A stretch of DNA of 64,000 nucleotides from Azonexaceae bacterium (lineage in GTDB: Bacteria > Pseudomonadota > Gammaproteobacteria > Burkholderiales > Rhodocyclaceae). Below, piece by piece: positions 21,768-33,195 of the stretch. A model generated the notes under the pieces. The model ran no database searches and was not told where the DNA came from. It was given only the letters and a program-made list of their open reading frames with translations. Position 1 is the stretch's first letter; each line of letters begins with the position of its first letter. The translations under genes and the position numbers were made by a program. The stretch spans positions 23,020 to 87,019 of the forward strand of contig SSSZ01000047.1 in assembly GCA_009469675.1 (NCBI GenBank), written 5' to 3'.

Positions 21768-21939
21768 GGTGGCAAGGATAATGCGGGTGAGGAAGCGGCG
21801 CGGAGTTAATGGTAACAAGCTTTTGCCGGCGTCGCGCCCGAAACAACTTGTTACAAACCGGGGGGCGCCGGCAACAGCAGGCTTACAACCGGGGGCGACA
21901 ATGGGCAGCGTCGGAATCGATCCCAGCAGGGAGCAGGCA

Positions 21940-22356
21940 ATGAGCGTGAAGAGACAACTCGTCGTTGGATTGGCGTTGGCCGCCGGGCTGGGGTGCCTGG
22001 CCGCCCCGGCGCTCGCCGCCCTGCCGACGGAAGGCCGGCTGGGCCGCCTGGAGTTGCCTCCCCCGGGCGCTTTTGCGGCGCCGTTCGGGGAGCTTGCCCA
22101 CGCACCGGGCGGGGCCGCCGAAGGCCCGCCGGAAAGCCCCCGCCAGTGGGCCTCGCTGCCCCACGAGCAGCGCCAGCAGATGCGCCAGCAGATGCGCGAG
22201 CAGTGGCGGCAGACCCCCCCGGACTATCGCGATCAGCGGCGGCACAACCCGGGGCAGTGGCAGCAGCAACTGCCCCAGGAAGACCGCTCCCGCCTGCGGG
22301 ACGACGTGCGGGAGCACCGCGGCGGCGGCCGCGGCCGCCACGACGGCTGGCGCTGA
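21940..22356 (+). CDS. small Arg/Gln-rich periplasmic protein
   Basis: 138 residues from the ATG at 21940, with GGGAG 5-9 bases upstream. A clear signal peptide ends near residue 26 (CLAAPALA, then ALPTEG). The mature part is rich in Arg, Gln and Pro: it has a QQMRQQM helix, a run of RDQRRHNPGQWQQQ, and a Gly/Arg tail RGGGRGRHDGWR. The composition recalls DUF3106 or Spy/CpxP-like proteins, but no family is certain. It is divergent from ompR-envZ, which hints at envelope-stress or osmotic control. It is followed by about 216 bases without a gene, containing the tandem repeat at 22480. Confidence 0.75.
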   Translation: MSVKRQLVVGLALAAGLGCLAAPALAALPTEGRLGRLELPPPGAFAAPFGELAHAPGGAAEGPPESPRQWASLPHEQRQQMRQQMREQWRQTPPDYRDQRRHNPGQWQQQLPQEDRSRLRDDVREHRGGGRGRHDGWR

Positions 22357-22479
22357 GCTGCCCGGGAGTCGTCCCGGCGGCGATTCCGCGGGCCGCATCG
22401 GCTTGGCCGCAGCGTGTTGGAGCGCTTCCCGGCCGCCTGACCGGCGGGTTTTTCCCTCGGTTGCGTCCTGGGTAAGGCC

Positions 22480-22504
22480 GGGAAACGGGTTAGGGAAACG
22501 GGTT
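22480..22504 (+). repeat. tandem 12-base repeat upstream of a binding-protein gene
   Basis: GGGAAACGGGTT occurs twice, at 22480-22491 and 22493-22504, with a 13-base period. It lies 69 bases before the start at 22573. A related GGGTTTTTCCC is at about 22446. It may be an operator. Nothing else of note is visible in this spacer. Confidence 0.45.
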
Positions 22505-22572
22505 TTGGGATTGCCGCGGTCATTCCCTTGTGGCAACGTAGGCAACTCGACCACACCCGAAGGGAAGCCGTC

Positions 22573-23424
22573 ATGTCCATCGTGCGCCACCTCGTCGCGG
22601 CCGTCGCCGCCCTTGTCATCGCCGCCCCGGCAGCGGCCGGAACCCTCGACCGGATCAAGGCCAGAAAGACGATAACCCTGGGCTATCGCGACGCCTCGGT
22701 GCCTTTTTCCTACATCGGCAACGACGGCAAACCCTGGGGGTATTCCGTCGAATTGTGCACCCGTGTCGCCAAGGCCATCCAGGAACAGCTCAAGCTCCCC
22801 AGCCTCGACATCAAGTGGGTGCTGGTCGATCCGGCCAATCGCATGCGCAAGCTGCAAAAGAGGGAGATCGACCTGGAATGCGGGTCCACCACCGCCAATC
22901 TGGCCCGCATGGCCGAGGTCGATTTCAGCCTCCTGACCTTTGCCGACGGCGGCAGCTACGTCAGCCGCAACGGTAGCGGCATCGCCGGCCTGGCCGACCT
23001 GAAGGGACGCAGGACCGGCGTCGCTACGGGCACGACCACCGAGCGGACGCTGCGCTCGGCCATCGAGCGCCGGGTCTTCGACACCCAACTGGTGCCGGTC
23101 AAAGACCACGACGACGGCCTGAGGCTCCTCAACGACGGGCAGATCGACGCCTACGCCTCGGATCGCGGCCTCCTCACGGGGCTCGTCCTGGCCACCGGAA
23201 AACAGGCCGACTGGAGCCTGGGGAGCGAGCTCTATTCCTACGAGCCCTACGCCCTGATGATGCGCCGGAACGACGCTGACTTTCGCCTGGCGGTCAATCG
23301 CGAATTGGCCCGTCTTTATCGCAGCCGGGAGATTTACGACATCTACGAGCGTTGGTTCGGGGTCTTCGGCAAGCCCGGGCCTTTGCTCGACAGCCTGATC
23401 TTCCTCCTCGGGCTGCCCGACTGA
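22573..23424 (+). CDS. periplasmic amino acid (Glu/Asp-type) binding protein
   Basis: 283 residues from the ATG at 22573 (MSIVRHL). A signal peptide ends near residue 22 (IAAPAAA, then GTLDRI). The mature protein has the SBP_bac_3 fold with the pattern of glutamate/aspartate binding proteins such as GltI: LDRIKARKTITLGYRDASVP, a PWGYSVELC segment, IDLECGSTTAN, and a final YDIYERWFG. No permease or ATPase genes are nearby, so it is an orphan that may serve a transporter encoded elsewhere. AAGGGAAG upstream of the start can serve as ribosome-binding site. Confidence 0.88.
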   Translation: MSIVRHLVAAVAALVIAAPAAAGTLDRIKARKTITLGYRDASVPFSYIGNDGKPWGYSVELCTRVAKAIQEQLKLPSLDIKWVLVDPANRMRKLQKREIDLECGSTTANLARMAEVDFSLLTFADGGSYVSRNGSGIAGLADLKGRRTGVATGTTTERTLRSAIERRVFDTQLVPVKDHDDGLRLLNDGQIDAYASDRGLLTGLVLATGKQADWSLGSELYSYEPYALMMRRNDADFRLAVNRELARLYRSREIYDIYERWFGVFGKPGPLLDSLIFLLGLPD

Positions 23425-23459
23425 ACGAGGCCGGCGCCGCGCTTTCGCCGGGGCTCCGG

Positions 23460-23465
23460 TAAAAT
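23460..23465 (+). promoter_or_regulatory. -10 box of tsaB, leaderless type
   Basis: TAAAAT lies 8 bases before the tsaB ATG and no Shine-Dalgarno sequence separates them. Transcription would begin at about the start codon. Confidence 0.4.
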
Positions 23466-23473
23466 GGCGCCTC

Positions 23474-24160
23474 ATGCTGCTCCTTGCCCTGGAAACCTCC
23501 ACTGATCTCGGCTCCTGTGCCCTCTGGCGCGACGGCGCGGTCGACGAGCGGGTCTGCCCGCCGGGCCGCCCCCATTCCGAAACCCTGCTGCCTCTGGTAC
23601 GGGAAATCCTGGCCGCCGCCGGGGTCCGCATCGGCGACCTCGACGGCATCGCCTTCGGCAACGGTCCGGGGGCCTTCACCGGGCTGCGGGTGGCCTGCGG
23701 TATCGCCCAGGGCCTGGCGGTGGGGATCGGCCGGCCGCTCGTGCCGGTCGGCACCCTGGCCGCCCTGGCCTGGCAAACCGGCGCCGGGCGCATCGTCGCC
23801 CTGCTCGATGCGCGGATGAACGAGGTGTATTCCGGATGTTTCGTCCGCGGGGCGGACGACGTGGCGCCACTGGGCGAAATCCAACTTGCCCCGCCCGACG
23901 CCGTAGATTTGCCGGCCGGTCCCTGGCACGCCGCCGGCAACGCCCTGGCGGCCTATCCCGACCTTGCCGCCCGCGTCGCGGCTGCCGGATTCACCGGCGA
24001 TCCCGGGGCGATGCCGGCGGCCGCCGCCGTGGCGGCGCTGGGTGCGGCACGCCTGGCGAGGGGCCTGGGCATTGACCCGGAAGCTGCCGCACCGCTCTAC
24101 GTTCGCGACAAGGTGGCGCGCACCGTCGCCGAACGGTTGGCCGACGGGGGCCGGGCATGA
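23474..24160 (+). CDS. tsaB: tRNA threonylcarbamoyladenosine biosynthesis protein TsaB
   Basis: 228 residues, the E. coli length. TsaB is the ASKHA-fold partner of TsaD and TsaE in making t6A37 of ANN-decoding tRNAs. The N-terminus LALETSTDLGSCALW, the GNGPGAFTGLRV segment and the DARMNEVYSGCF segment are diagnostic. The stop overlaps the start of rimI by 4 bases. The tsaB-rimI pair is common in proteobacteria. Confidence 0.95.
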   Translation: MLLLALETSTDLGSCALWRDGAVDERVCPPGRPHSETLLPLVREILAAAGVRIGDLDGIAFGNGPGAFTGLRVACGIAQGLAVGIGRPLVPVGTLAALAWQTGAGRIVALLDARMNEVYSGCFVRGADDVAPLGEIQLAPPDAVDLPAGPWHAAGNALAAYPDLAARVAAAGFTGDPGAMPAAAAVAALGAARLARGLGIDPEAAAPLYVRDKVARTVAERLADGGRA

Positions 24161-24624
24161 ACCGGGCGGCAGCCTGGGCCGGGGAAGTGGAACTGTTCCC
24201 ACTGCGGGAAAAGGAACTCGACGCGGTCGCGGCGCTGGAAGCGAGCCTGCAGGCTTTTCCCTGGACGCGGGGCAATTTCGCCGATTCCCTGGCGGCCGGC
24301 CACAGTCTTTGGGTGGCCCGCCGGGCCGGCGATCTGGTGGGTTTTTCCGTGGTCATGAGCGTCATTGACGAGGCCCATCTGCTCAATCTCGGCGTGTCCG
24401 GCTCCTGCCAGGGCCAGGGCATCGGCGCCCGCCTGCTCCAGAACGCCATGGCCACCGCCCGTCGGGGCGGGGCCAGGCGCTTTTTGCTCGAGGTCCGGCC
24501 GTCCAACGACAAAGCCGTGGCACTGTACAAAAATTTCGGCTTTTCCCGCATCGGCCTGCGGCGGGGCTACTATCCGGCCCTGGCGGGGCGCGAGGACGCC
24601 CTGGTTTACGAGCGCGAACTATGA
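24157..24624 (+). CDS. rimI: ribosomal protein S18 alanine N-acetyltransferase
   Basis: 155 residues with the GNAT fold: the acetyl-CoA-binding motif CQGQGIGARLL, preceded by AHLLNLGVSG, and followed by FLLEVRPSNDKAVALYKNFGF, which is typical of RimI. It is coupled to tsaB by an ATGA overlap and to the following glycosylase gene by another 4-base overlap. The operon position supports RimI over a generic acetyltransferase. Confidence 0.93.
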   Translation: MNRAAAWAGEVELFPLREKELDAVAALEASLQAFPWTRGNFADSLAAGHSLWVARRAGDLVGFSVVMSVIDEAHLLNLGVSGSCQGQGIGARLLQNAMATARRGGARRFLLEVRPSNDKAVALYKNFGFSRIGLRRGYYPALAGREDALVYEREL

Positions 24625-25370
24625 AATTGACCCGCGAACGGATGCTCGCCGAAATGGGCATCACCCCCCTCTGGAAGCAGCGCTCGGCCCAAATCGGCGA
24701 GGCCGCCCGGCCGGCGGGAGAAAACCCGCCGCCGGAGCCGGTTGCCGGGGGCGCCACCGCCCCGGCCGGCGGCGACATCGCCGCCCTCGGCTGGGAAGGC
24801 CTGCAGGAGCGGGTTGCGGTCTGCCGCGCCTGCGTCCTCGGCGAGCATCGCAAACAGGCGGTCCTCGGCGTGGGCGATCGCCGGCCGGAATGGTTGTTCA
24901 TCGGCGAAGGCCCGGGGGCGGAGGAGGATGTCCAGGGCGAACCCTTCGTCGGCCAGGCGGGCAAACTCCTCGACGCGATGCTGGCCGCCATCGATCTCAA
25001 GCGGGGCGACAAGGTCTACATCGCCAACGCCGTCAAATGCCGCCCGCCCGGCAACCGCACCCCGGAGGCCGAGGAAATGGCGGCCTGCTGGCCCTATCTG
25101 CGGCGCCAGATCGCCCTCTTGCAGCCGCGCATCATCGTCCTCCTCGGCCGCGCCGCGGTGCACACGGTGTTGAAGAGTGACAAGGCCCTGTCGGCGCTGC
25201 GGGGCAAACCCTACGACTTCTCCGGGATTCCTGTGGTGGTGACCTACCACCCGGCCTACCTGCTGCGCAATCTGCCGGAAAAGGCCAAGGCCTGGGAGGA
25301 TTTGCTCTTCGCCCGCGCCCTCCTGCGGCAAGCGGCGGACCGCGGCGCTCCGCTCGATCTGGCGGGCTGA
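24621..25370 (+). CDS. family 4 uracil-DNA glycosylase (4Fe-4S)
   Basis: 249 residues. The enzyme removes uracil from DNA. The active-site segment GEGPGAEEDVQGEPFVGQAG, the VVVTYHPAYLLRN motif and four cysteines that fit the iron-sulfur cluster of this family (CRAC, NAVKCRPPGN, ACWPYL) are present. The N-terminal 75 residues are Pro/Ala-rich and unconserved. It is the third gene of the tsaB-rimI operon. After its stop, 39 bases precede copy 2 of the palindromic repeat. Confidence 0.92.
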   Translation: MKLTRERMLAEMGITPLWKQRSAQIGEAARPAGENPPPEPVAGGATAPAGGDIAALGWEGLQERVAVCRACVLGEHRKQAVLGVGDRRPEWLFIGEGPGAEEDVQGEPFVGQAGKLLDAMLAAIDLKRGDKVYIANAVKCRPPGNRTPEAEEMAACWPYLRRQIALLQPRIIVLLGRAAVHTVLKSDKALSALRGKPYDFSGIPVVVTYHPAYLLRNLPEKAKAWEDLLFARALLRQAADRGAPLDLAG

Positions 25371-25409
25371 CCGCCGCCCGGTCGGAAGCGACGCCGCGGG
25401 GGGCGGTTC

Positions 25410-25513
25410 ATACCCATTCGCTTGCCAATCGAGACGGGAAGACGAGCCGCAGACAGTGCTGGAGCACGGCAAGGCGAAGTCGACAAGGGATCGGTTTGAA
25501 AGCGAATGGGTAT
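25410..25513 (-). repeat. dispersed palindromic repeat, copy 2
   Basis: A 104-base copy with inverted ends: ATACCCATTCGCTTGCCAAT at the left and TTTGAAAGCGAATGGGTAT at the right. The interior reads in the opposite orientation to copies 1 and 3, including a GTGCTGGAGCAC hairpin and GTCGAC. The right end supplies the first base of the TCA that is the lplT stop (TGA) on the minus strand. It lies between the convergent glycosylase and lplT genes. Confidence 0.85.
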
Positions 25514-26778
25514 CAGTGACCGCGGCTGTCGTCGAGGTGGGCGACGTCGTCGTATTGCCGCTGGTTGTTTCGGTGGCGTTCCCGGACGAGGTACATGGCC
25601 GACGACACGAAGAGGCCGAAGAGGGTCACGACGATATAGATCGACACATCCATCCGGACCATCAGGTAATAGAGTCCCGTCATCATGAGGATGGACAGGT
25701 TCTCGTTGAAGTTCTGGACGGCGATCGAGTGGCCGGCGCCCATGAGGATGTGGCCGCGGTGCTGGAGGAGGGCGTTCATGGGCACGACGAAGAAGCCCGA
25801 AAGCCCGCCGATGATGATGAGCAGCGGGACGGCGATGGCCATGTCGTGGACGAAGTTCATGACCAGAACGATGATCCCCATGGCGATCCCCAGAGGAATG
25901 ACCTTGACCGAGCGGCGCAGGGTGATGAAGCGGGCCGCGAAGACGGCGCCGATGGCGACCCCGATGGCGACGACGCCCTGGAGCATCGACGATTTCGACA
26001 GGTCGAGGCGGAGGGCAACCTCGGCCCACTTGATGACGATGAACTGGAGGGTGGCGCCCGCCCCCCAGAACAACGTGGTGACGGCGAGGGAAACCTGCCC
26101 CAGCTTGTCGCGCCAGAGGAGCATGAGGCAGTGGTTGAATTCGTGGATGAGGTACCAGGGATTCTTCTTCAGGGGTTTGTGATCGACGTCGGTTTCCGGG
26201 ATGTAGAGATTGAAGATGGCGGCCAGGACGTAGAGGATGCCGACGATCGAGATGGCCATTTCGCCAACCGTGTCGATGCCGGTGTCGAGAAGCGGGAAGT
26301 CGAAGGCGAGGAGGGTGCTGGAGATGTCCGGCTTGATGAGGGTGCCGCCGATCACCACGCCGAGGATGATGGCGCCGACGGTGAGGCCTTCGATCCAGCC
26401 GTTGGCGACGACGAGCAGGCGGGGCGGCAGGTACTCGGTGAGGATGCCGTACTTGGCCGGCGAATAGGCGGCGGCGCCGAGGCCGACGACGGCGTAGGCG
26501 AGGAGCGGATGGACCGCGAAGAACATCATGCCGCAGCCGAGAATCTTGATCGTGTTGCTGATGAACATGACCCGCCACTTGGGCATCGAGTCGGCGAAGG
26601 CGCCGACGAAAGCAGCGAGGACGACGTAGGAAACGGTGAAGAAGGTCTTGAGGAGCGGCTCGTATTCGGCCGGCGCCTTCAATTCCCGTAGGGCCGCGAT
26701 GGCGGCGATGAGCAGTGCGTTGTCGGCAAGCGCGGAAAAAAACTGCGCAGCCATGATGATGTAGAAGCCGAACGGCAC
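25513..26778 (-). CDS. lplT: lysophospholipid transporter LplT
   Basis: 421 residues, 10-12 membrane helices of the major facilitator superfamily. LplT flips lysophospholipids across the inner membrane. The N-terminal GFYIIMAAQFFSALADNALL and the AAYSPAKYGILTEYLPP segment are characteristic. The chosen start is a GTG at 26778 because the family usually begins M-P-x-GFY; an ATG nine codons later is the alternative. The partner acyltransferase Aas is not encoded here. The stop codon lies on the edge of the palindromic repeat. Confidence 0.92.
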   Translation of the reverse strand: MPFGFYIIMAAQFFSALADNALLIAAIAALRELKAPAEYEPLLKTFFTVSYVVLAAFVGAFADSMPKWRVMFISNTIKILGCGMMFFAVHPLLAYAVVGLGAAAYSPAKYGILTEYLPPRLLVVANGWIEGLTVGAIILGVVIGGTLIKPDISSTLLAFDFPLLDTGIDTVGEMAISIVGILYVLAAIFNLYIPETDVDHKPLKKNPWYLIHEFNHCLMLLWRDKLGQVSLAVTTLFWGAGATLQFIVIKWAEVALRLDLSKSSMLQGVVAIGVAIGAVFAARFITLRRSVKVIPLGIAMGIIVLVMNFVHDMAIAVPLLIIIGGLSGFFVVPMNALLQHRGHILMGAGHSIAVQNFNENLSILMMTGLYYLMVRMDVSIYIVVTLFGLFVSSAMYLVRERHRNNQRQYDDVAHLDDSRGH

Positions 26779-26842
26779 GTCGTCTTGTCTCTGGTTTCGT
26801 TATTGGCGTGGTTTATATCACGGAATCCCGGCGCCCGTTAGT

Positions 26843-29323
<2,481 letters not shown>

Positions 29324-31963
29324 TTAGCCGCGGCTGTTGTAGCGGGGCCGGCCCTCGGCCATCAGCCAGCGGTAATCGCCGGCGTGGCGCCGCAGGCGGA
29401 AGACCAGGCGAAAGTCTTCGCGGCTTTCACGGGCCTGGACGAAGGCCACCCGGCAGGTCTCGGCATCGTCGGGATGGACGCCGGCCAGCCAGCCTTCGCC
29501 GAGTTCGTCTTCCTGCCGGCGGCCGGTGAAGGCGAGCCAGGGTCGGTTGACGTAGTTGTACTGCATGGCCTGGTCGGTCGTCCAGATCAGCGCCGAACCC
29601 GAATCGGCGAGGAGGCGGTACTGGAACTGGATTTCCTCCAGGGGGGAAAGATCGACGTCGATGCAGTACATCTCGCGTTGGCCGGCGCTGTTGATCTGCA
29701 TGACGTGGCTGGAGAAGACCAGGACCGGGCTGCCATCCTTGCGCTGCAGCTGGAGTTCTTCGGCGGGAATGGGGATGCCCTGGTCAAGCCAGGCCCGGTG
29801 CAGGTCGATGACGGTCTGCCGCCGGGCCGGCGGAATTATCAGTTCTTCCAGGGGGCGGCCGATGGCCTCGGCGGCGGTGTAGCCGTAGAGTTTTTCGCTG
29901 GCGGCGTTCCAGACGATCACCCGCCGCTCCTCGTCGTAGCCCTGGACCGCGATGCTGGCGATGTCCTCGAAGAGCGAGCGGAAGCGCTTTTCGCTGGCCC
30001 GCAACGCCCGTTCGGCGACCCGCCGGTCGGTGACGTCGGTGAAGTAGGTGAGGGCGTAGGGGACGCCGGCCAGGTCGATCAGTTCCGACGACAGGCTGCA
30101 CAGGCGGATTTCCCCGGCCCGGGTGCGCATCGCCATGTCGAAACTGCCGAGGCTGCCTTCCTGGCCGAGCATGTCGAAAAACAGGCGGCGTTTTTCCGAT
30201 TCCGCCCAGATGCCGAGTTCGTGGGAATTGTGGCCGAGCATTTCGTCCCGGCTCCAGCCGGTGATCTGCTCGAAGCGGGCGTTGACGTCGAGAAACTGCC
30301 CGTCGGCGATCCGGGTGATGCAGCCGGCCACGGGACTGGCCCGGAAGGCCACCGAAAAGCGCTCCTGCAATTCGTTCAGGGCGGCCTCGGCCCGGCGCCG
30401 CTCGGTGATGTCGGTCCAGATCGCCGCCAGGTAGGCCCGGCCGCGGATGCTGACCACCCGGTTGCTGGCCCGCACATGGCGGATCGAGCCGTCCCAGTGG
30501 CGATGGTCGATTTCGAAATCCAGCCCGCCGGCGATGACGATTTCGTCGATACGGGCCAGCACTTCCTCCTGGCTCAGGCTGGCGGGAATATCCCAGAGGG
30601 AGAGGCGGGCGAATTCTTCCCGGCTGTAGCCGAGGCCGTGGCAGGCGGCATCGTTGAATTCGGCGAAGGCGAGGGTTTCAGTGTCGATCAGGACGATACC
30701 GTCGCGGGCCTGGCTGACGATCGCGCGAAAGATTTCCTCCCGTTCGGCGAGGGCGATTTCCGCCGCCTTGCGCTCGCTGATGTCGGTCAGGGTGCCGACG
30801 CTGCGAAGCGGCCGCCCGTCGATCTCCCGGGCCGCCACCCGGGTGCGGAAGCGGACCCAGAGGTAATCCCCGGCGCCCCGCCGGACCCGGCATTCGGCGT
30901 CGAAAATCCGGTCCTCGCGGTAGGCCTGGCGGGCGCCGGCAAGAAAGGCGGCGCGGTCTTCCGGGTGGATCAAGGCGTGCATGGCCCGGGCGCCAGCCGG
31001 TAGTTCGCCGAAGGTACAGCCGAGCAGGCTCGCCATGGTCGGGTTCCAGCGGAAGCGGTCGTTGGGGAAGTCGTATTCGCTGATGGCGATGCCGGTGCTT
31101 TCGAGAACCATGCCGAGGCTGACTTCGAAGGCGTGGCGGGCCGATTCGATGGCGTCGTACTGCTCCCAGGCTTCGTCGATGATGTCCAGGCCGAGCCGCT
31201 CGAGGAGCCGGTGCTGGCTGACCATGCCGACGGCGCGGCCGGCCGCATCGATCACTGCCATGTGGCGGTGGCCGCTTCGGTCCATCGCCTCGAGAACCGC
31301 CACTACCCCGCTGCCGCAATCGACGGTGGGCGCCGGAGCGACCATGGCCGCCGCCAGCGGCGTACCGTCCAGATCGACGGCGCCGCCGATGAGGCGCGGC
31401 ATGTCGCGTTCGGTCAGGATGCCGACCGGTTTGTCGTCGGCGACGACCAGGATGTAGTCCCACTGCGCCGATTTCATCAGGGCCACGGCGGCGGCGGTGG
31501 TCGCCGTGGGCGCCAGGGTCGGGATGCGGTGATCCATGAGAGCCGCGAGATCGGCCGTGTGGCGGAAGATTTCGATGCCGAGATGGGTGCGGAAATCGGA
31601 TTCGCTGGCCACTCCGGCGGTGGCGCCGCGTTCGTCCACCGCCACCAGGTGGCGGACCGAATGCTCGCGCAACAGCAGGTAGGCGGCGCGGAAGTCGAGG
31701 TCGGTGGGAGCGGTGACCACCGGGGTGCTCATCATCACGCCGACGGTCCGCCCGGCCGGGACGCGCTCGCTGAGGAGGCGTACCAGGTCGTGTTCGGTGA
31801 GGATGCCGACGGGGCGCCCGTCCTTCTCGACGACCAGGCTGGAGATGCGCTCGCGGCTCATGATCCGGGCCGCCTCGACGAGGCTGCAGTCGATGCCGAC
31901 GCCGATGGCGCCGGGGCTCATGATGTCGGCGAGGGTGAGTTCAGTAAGATGCTTGACCGTCAT
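29324..31963 (-). CDS. N-terminal half of the split sensor kinase (4 CBS + 5 PAS)
   Basis: 879 residues from the ATG at 31963 (MTVKHLTELTLADIM). Four CBS motifs fill about 5-256, as two Bateman pairs that usually bind adenosine nucleotides. Five PAS domains follow, at about 280-390, 400-515, 520-645, 650-770 and 775-879. The fifth stops at a TAA (29324-29326) a few residues before its natural end; translation resumes in the same frame with the missing PAS end. No membrane segment is seen, so the sensor is cytosolic. The start overlaps the stop of the HD-GYP regulator by 23 bases, so the two are co-transcribed. A TTG at 31981 is a possible alternative start. Confidence 0.85.
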   Translation of the reverse strand: MTVKHLTELTLADIMSPGAIGVGIDCSLVEAARIMSRERISSLVVEKDGRPVGILTEHDLVRLLSERVPAGRTVGVMMSTPVVTAPTDLDFRAAYLLLREHSVRHLVAVDERGATAGVASESDFRTHLGIEIFRHTADLAALMDHRIPTLAPTATTAAAVALMKSAQWDYILVVADDKPVGILTERDMPRLIGGAVDLDGTPLAAAMVAPAPTVDCGSGVVAVLEAMDRSGHRHMAVIDAAGRAVGMVSQHRLLERLGLDIIDEAWEQYDAIESARHAFEVSLGMVLESTGIAISEYDFPNDRFRWNPTMASLLGCTFGELPAGARAMHALIHPEDRAAFLAGARQAYREDRIFDAECRVRRGAGDYLWVRFRTRVAAREIDGRPLRSVGTLTDISERKAAEIALAEREEIFRAIVSQARDGIVLIDTETLAFAEFNDAACHGLGYSREEFARLSLWDIPASLSQEEVLARIDEIVIAGGLDFEIDHRHWDGSIRHVRASNRVVSIRGRAYLAAIWTDITERRRAEAALNELQERFSVAFRASPVAGCITRIADGQFLDVNARFEQITGWSRDEMLGHNSHELGIWAESEKRRLFFDMLGQEGSLGSFDMAMRTRAGEIRLCSLSSELIDLAGVPYALTYFTDVTDRRVAERALRASEKRFRSLFEDIASIAVQGYDEERRVIVWNAASEKLYGYTAAEAIGRPLEELIIPPARRQTVIDLHRAWLDQGIPIPAEELQLQRKDGSPVLVFSSHVMQINSAGQREMYCIDVDLSPLEEIQFQYRLLADSGSALIWTTDQAMQYNYVNRPWLAFTGRRQEDELGEGWLAGVHPDDAETCRVAFVQARESREDFRLVFRLRRHAGDYRWLMAEGRPRYNSRG

Positions 31964-33044
31964 CGCGGTAACGATCGGCAATGGCGCAGAACTGGTCGAA
32001 GACCTGGAGGAAGGCGTCGGCCACGTCGGGATCGAACTGGCTGCCGCGGCCGCCCATGATGATGTCGCGCGCTTCGCCGTAGGGCATGGGGGGTTTATAG
32101 ACGCGGCGGTTGATGAGGGCGTCGAAAACGTCGGCCAGGGCCATCAGCCGGGCCGAGAGGGGAATTTCCTCACCCTTGAGGGCTTCCGGGTAGCCGGTGC
32201 CGTCCCATTTTTCGTGGTGAAAGTGGGCGATTTCCTTGGCAACGGCCAGAAACTCGACGGCCTTGGCGGCGTCCCGCTCGGCCTGGGCGATGGCTTCCGA
32301 GCCGAGGATGGCGTGGGTTTTCATGATCTCCCACTCGGCGGGCGTCAGCTTTCCCGGCTTGAGCAGGATGTGGTCGGGGATGCCGACCTTGCCGATGTCG
32401 TGGAGCGGTGCCGAGCGCGCCAGGGTGGCGATGATCCGGTCGTTCAACCGGTGGCAAAAACGCGGATGATCGCGCAGGGCGTGGCCCAGGGCACGCACGT
32501 ATTCCTGGGTGCGCCGCAGGTGGTTGCCGGTTTCCGGGTCGCGGGTCTCGGCCAGGCGCGCCAGGGCGTGGATGCTGACCTCCTGGATGACCTGGTTTTC
32601 GCTCATGCGGCGGCCGACTTCGGCTTCCAGGTAGGCGTTCTGGTCGCGCAGCCAGTCCCGGGCCTGCTTGAGTTCGAGCTGGGCGCGCACCCGGGCGAGT
32701 ACGATGGCGGGGCGCAGGGGCTTGGTGATGTAATCGACGGCGCCGCAGTCCAGGCCGTGTTCTTCCGCCTCGGTGCTGTCCATGGCGGTGACGAAGATCA
32801 CCGGGATGTCGTGGGTGCGGGGATCGGCGCGCAACTGGGCGAGGACGGCGTAGCCGTCCATCTCGGGCATCATGACGTCGAGCAGGATGAGATCGGGCAC
32901 CGGCTCGGCGACCGCGACCTGAAGCGCCCGCCGTCCCGAATTGGCGGCCCGGACGCGGTAGGCCGGCTGCAACAACTCGCCGAGGACGGTGAGGTTCTCG
33001 GGCGTGTCGTCGACGATCAGAATCGTCGCTTGGTGTGGATCCAT
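31941..33044 (-). CDS. response regulator with HD-GYP cyclic-di-GMP phosphodiesterase domain
   Basis: 367 residues. The receiver domain (ILIVDDTPENL, phosphoacceptor in LLDVMMPEMDG, ITKPLRP lysine) is joined by a coiled coil to an HD-GYP domain with intact APLHDIGKVGIPD and HHEKWDGTGYP motifs, so it should degrade cyclic di-GMP. It is the first gene of a two-gene unit with the large CBS/PAS hybrid kinase, which probably phosphorylates it. If the kinase is inactivated by its internal stop, this regulator may be left without input. It is divergent from a LysR gene with 151 bases between starts. Confidence 0.94.
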   Translation of the reverse strand: MDPHQATILIVDDTPENLTVLGELLQPAYRVRAANSGRRALQVAVAEPVPDLILLDVMMPEMDGYAVLAQLRADPRTHDIPVIFVTAMDSTEAEEHGLDCGAVDYITKPLRPAIVLARVRAQLELKQARDWLRDQNAYLEAEVGRRMSENQVIQEVSIHALARLAETRDPETGNHLRRTQEYVRALGHALRDHPRFCHRLNDRIIATLARSAPLHDIGKVGIPDHILLKPGKLTPAEWEIMKTHAILGSEAIAQAERDAAKAVEFLAVAKEIAHFHHEKWDGTGYPEALKGEEIPLSARLMALADVFDALINRRVYKPPMPYGEARDIIMGGRGSQFDPDVADAFLQVFDQFCAIADRYRDDGQASY

Positions 33045-33195
33045 CGCGCTATCGTCCCCGCCGCTTTGTGGAAATTGTTATTTCCGCATTATCACGCCGG
33101 TTTTGGCGTTTTGTCACCCGCTTGACGTCGTGGGATGGATCAAGGGGGGGCAATCGTGTTTGAATACCTCCCTTTGCCAAATGCAGGAGTAAGGG

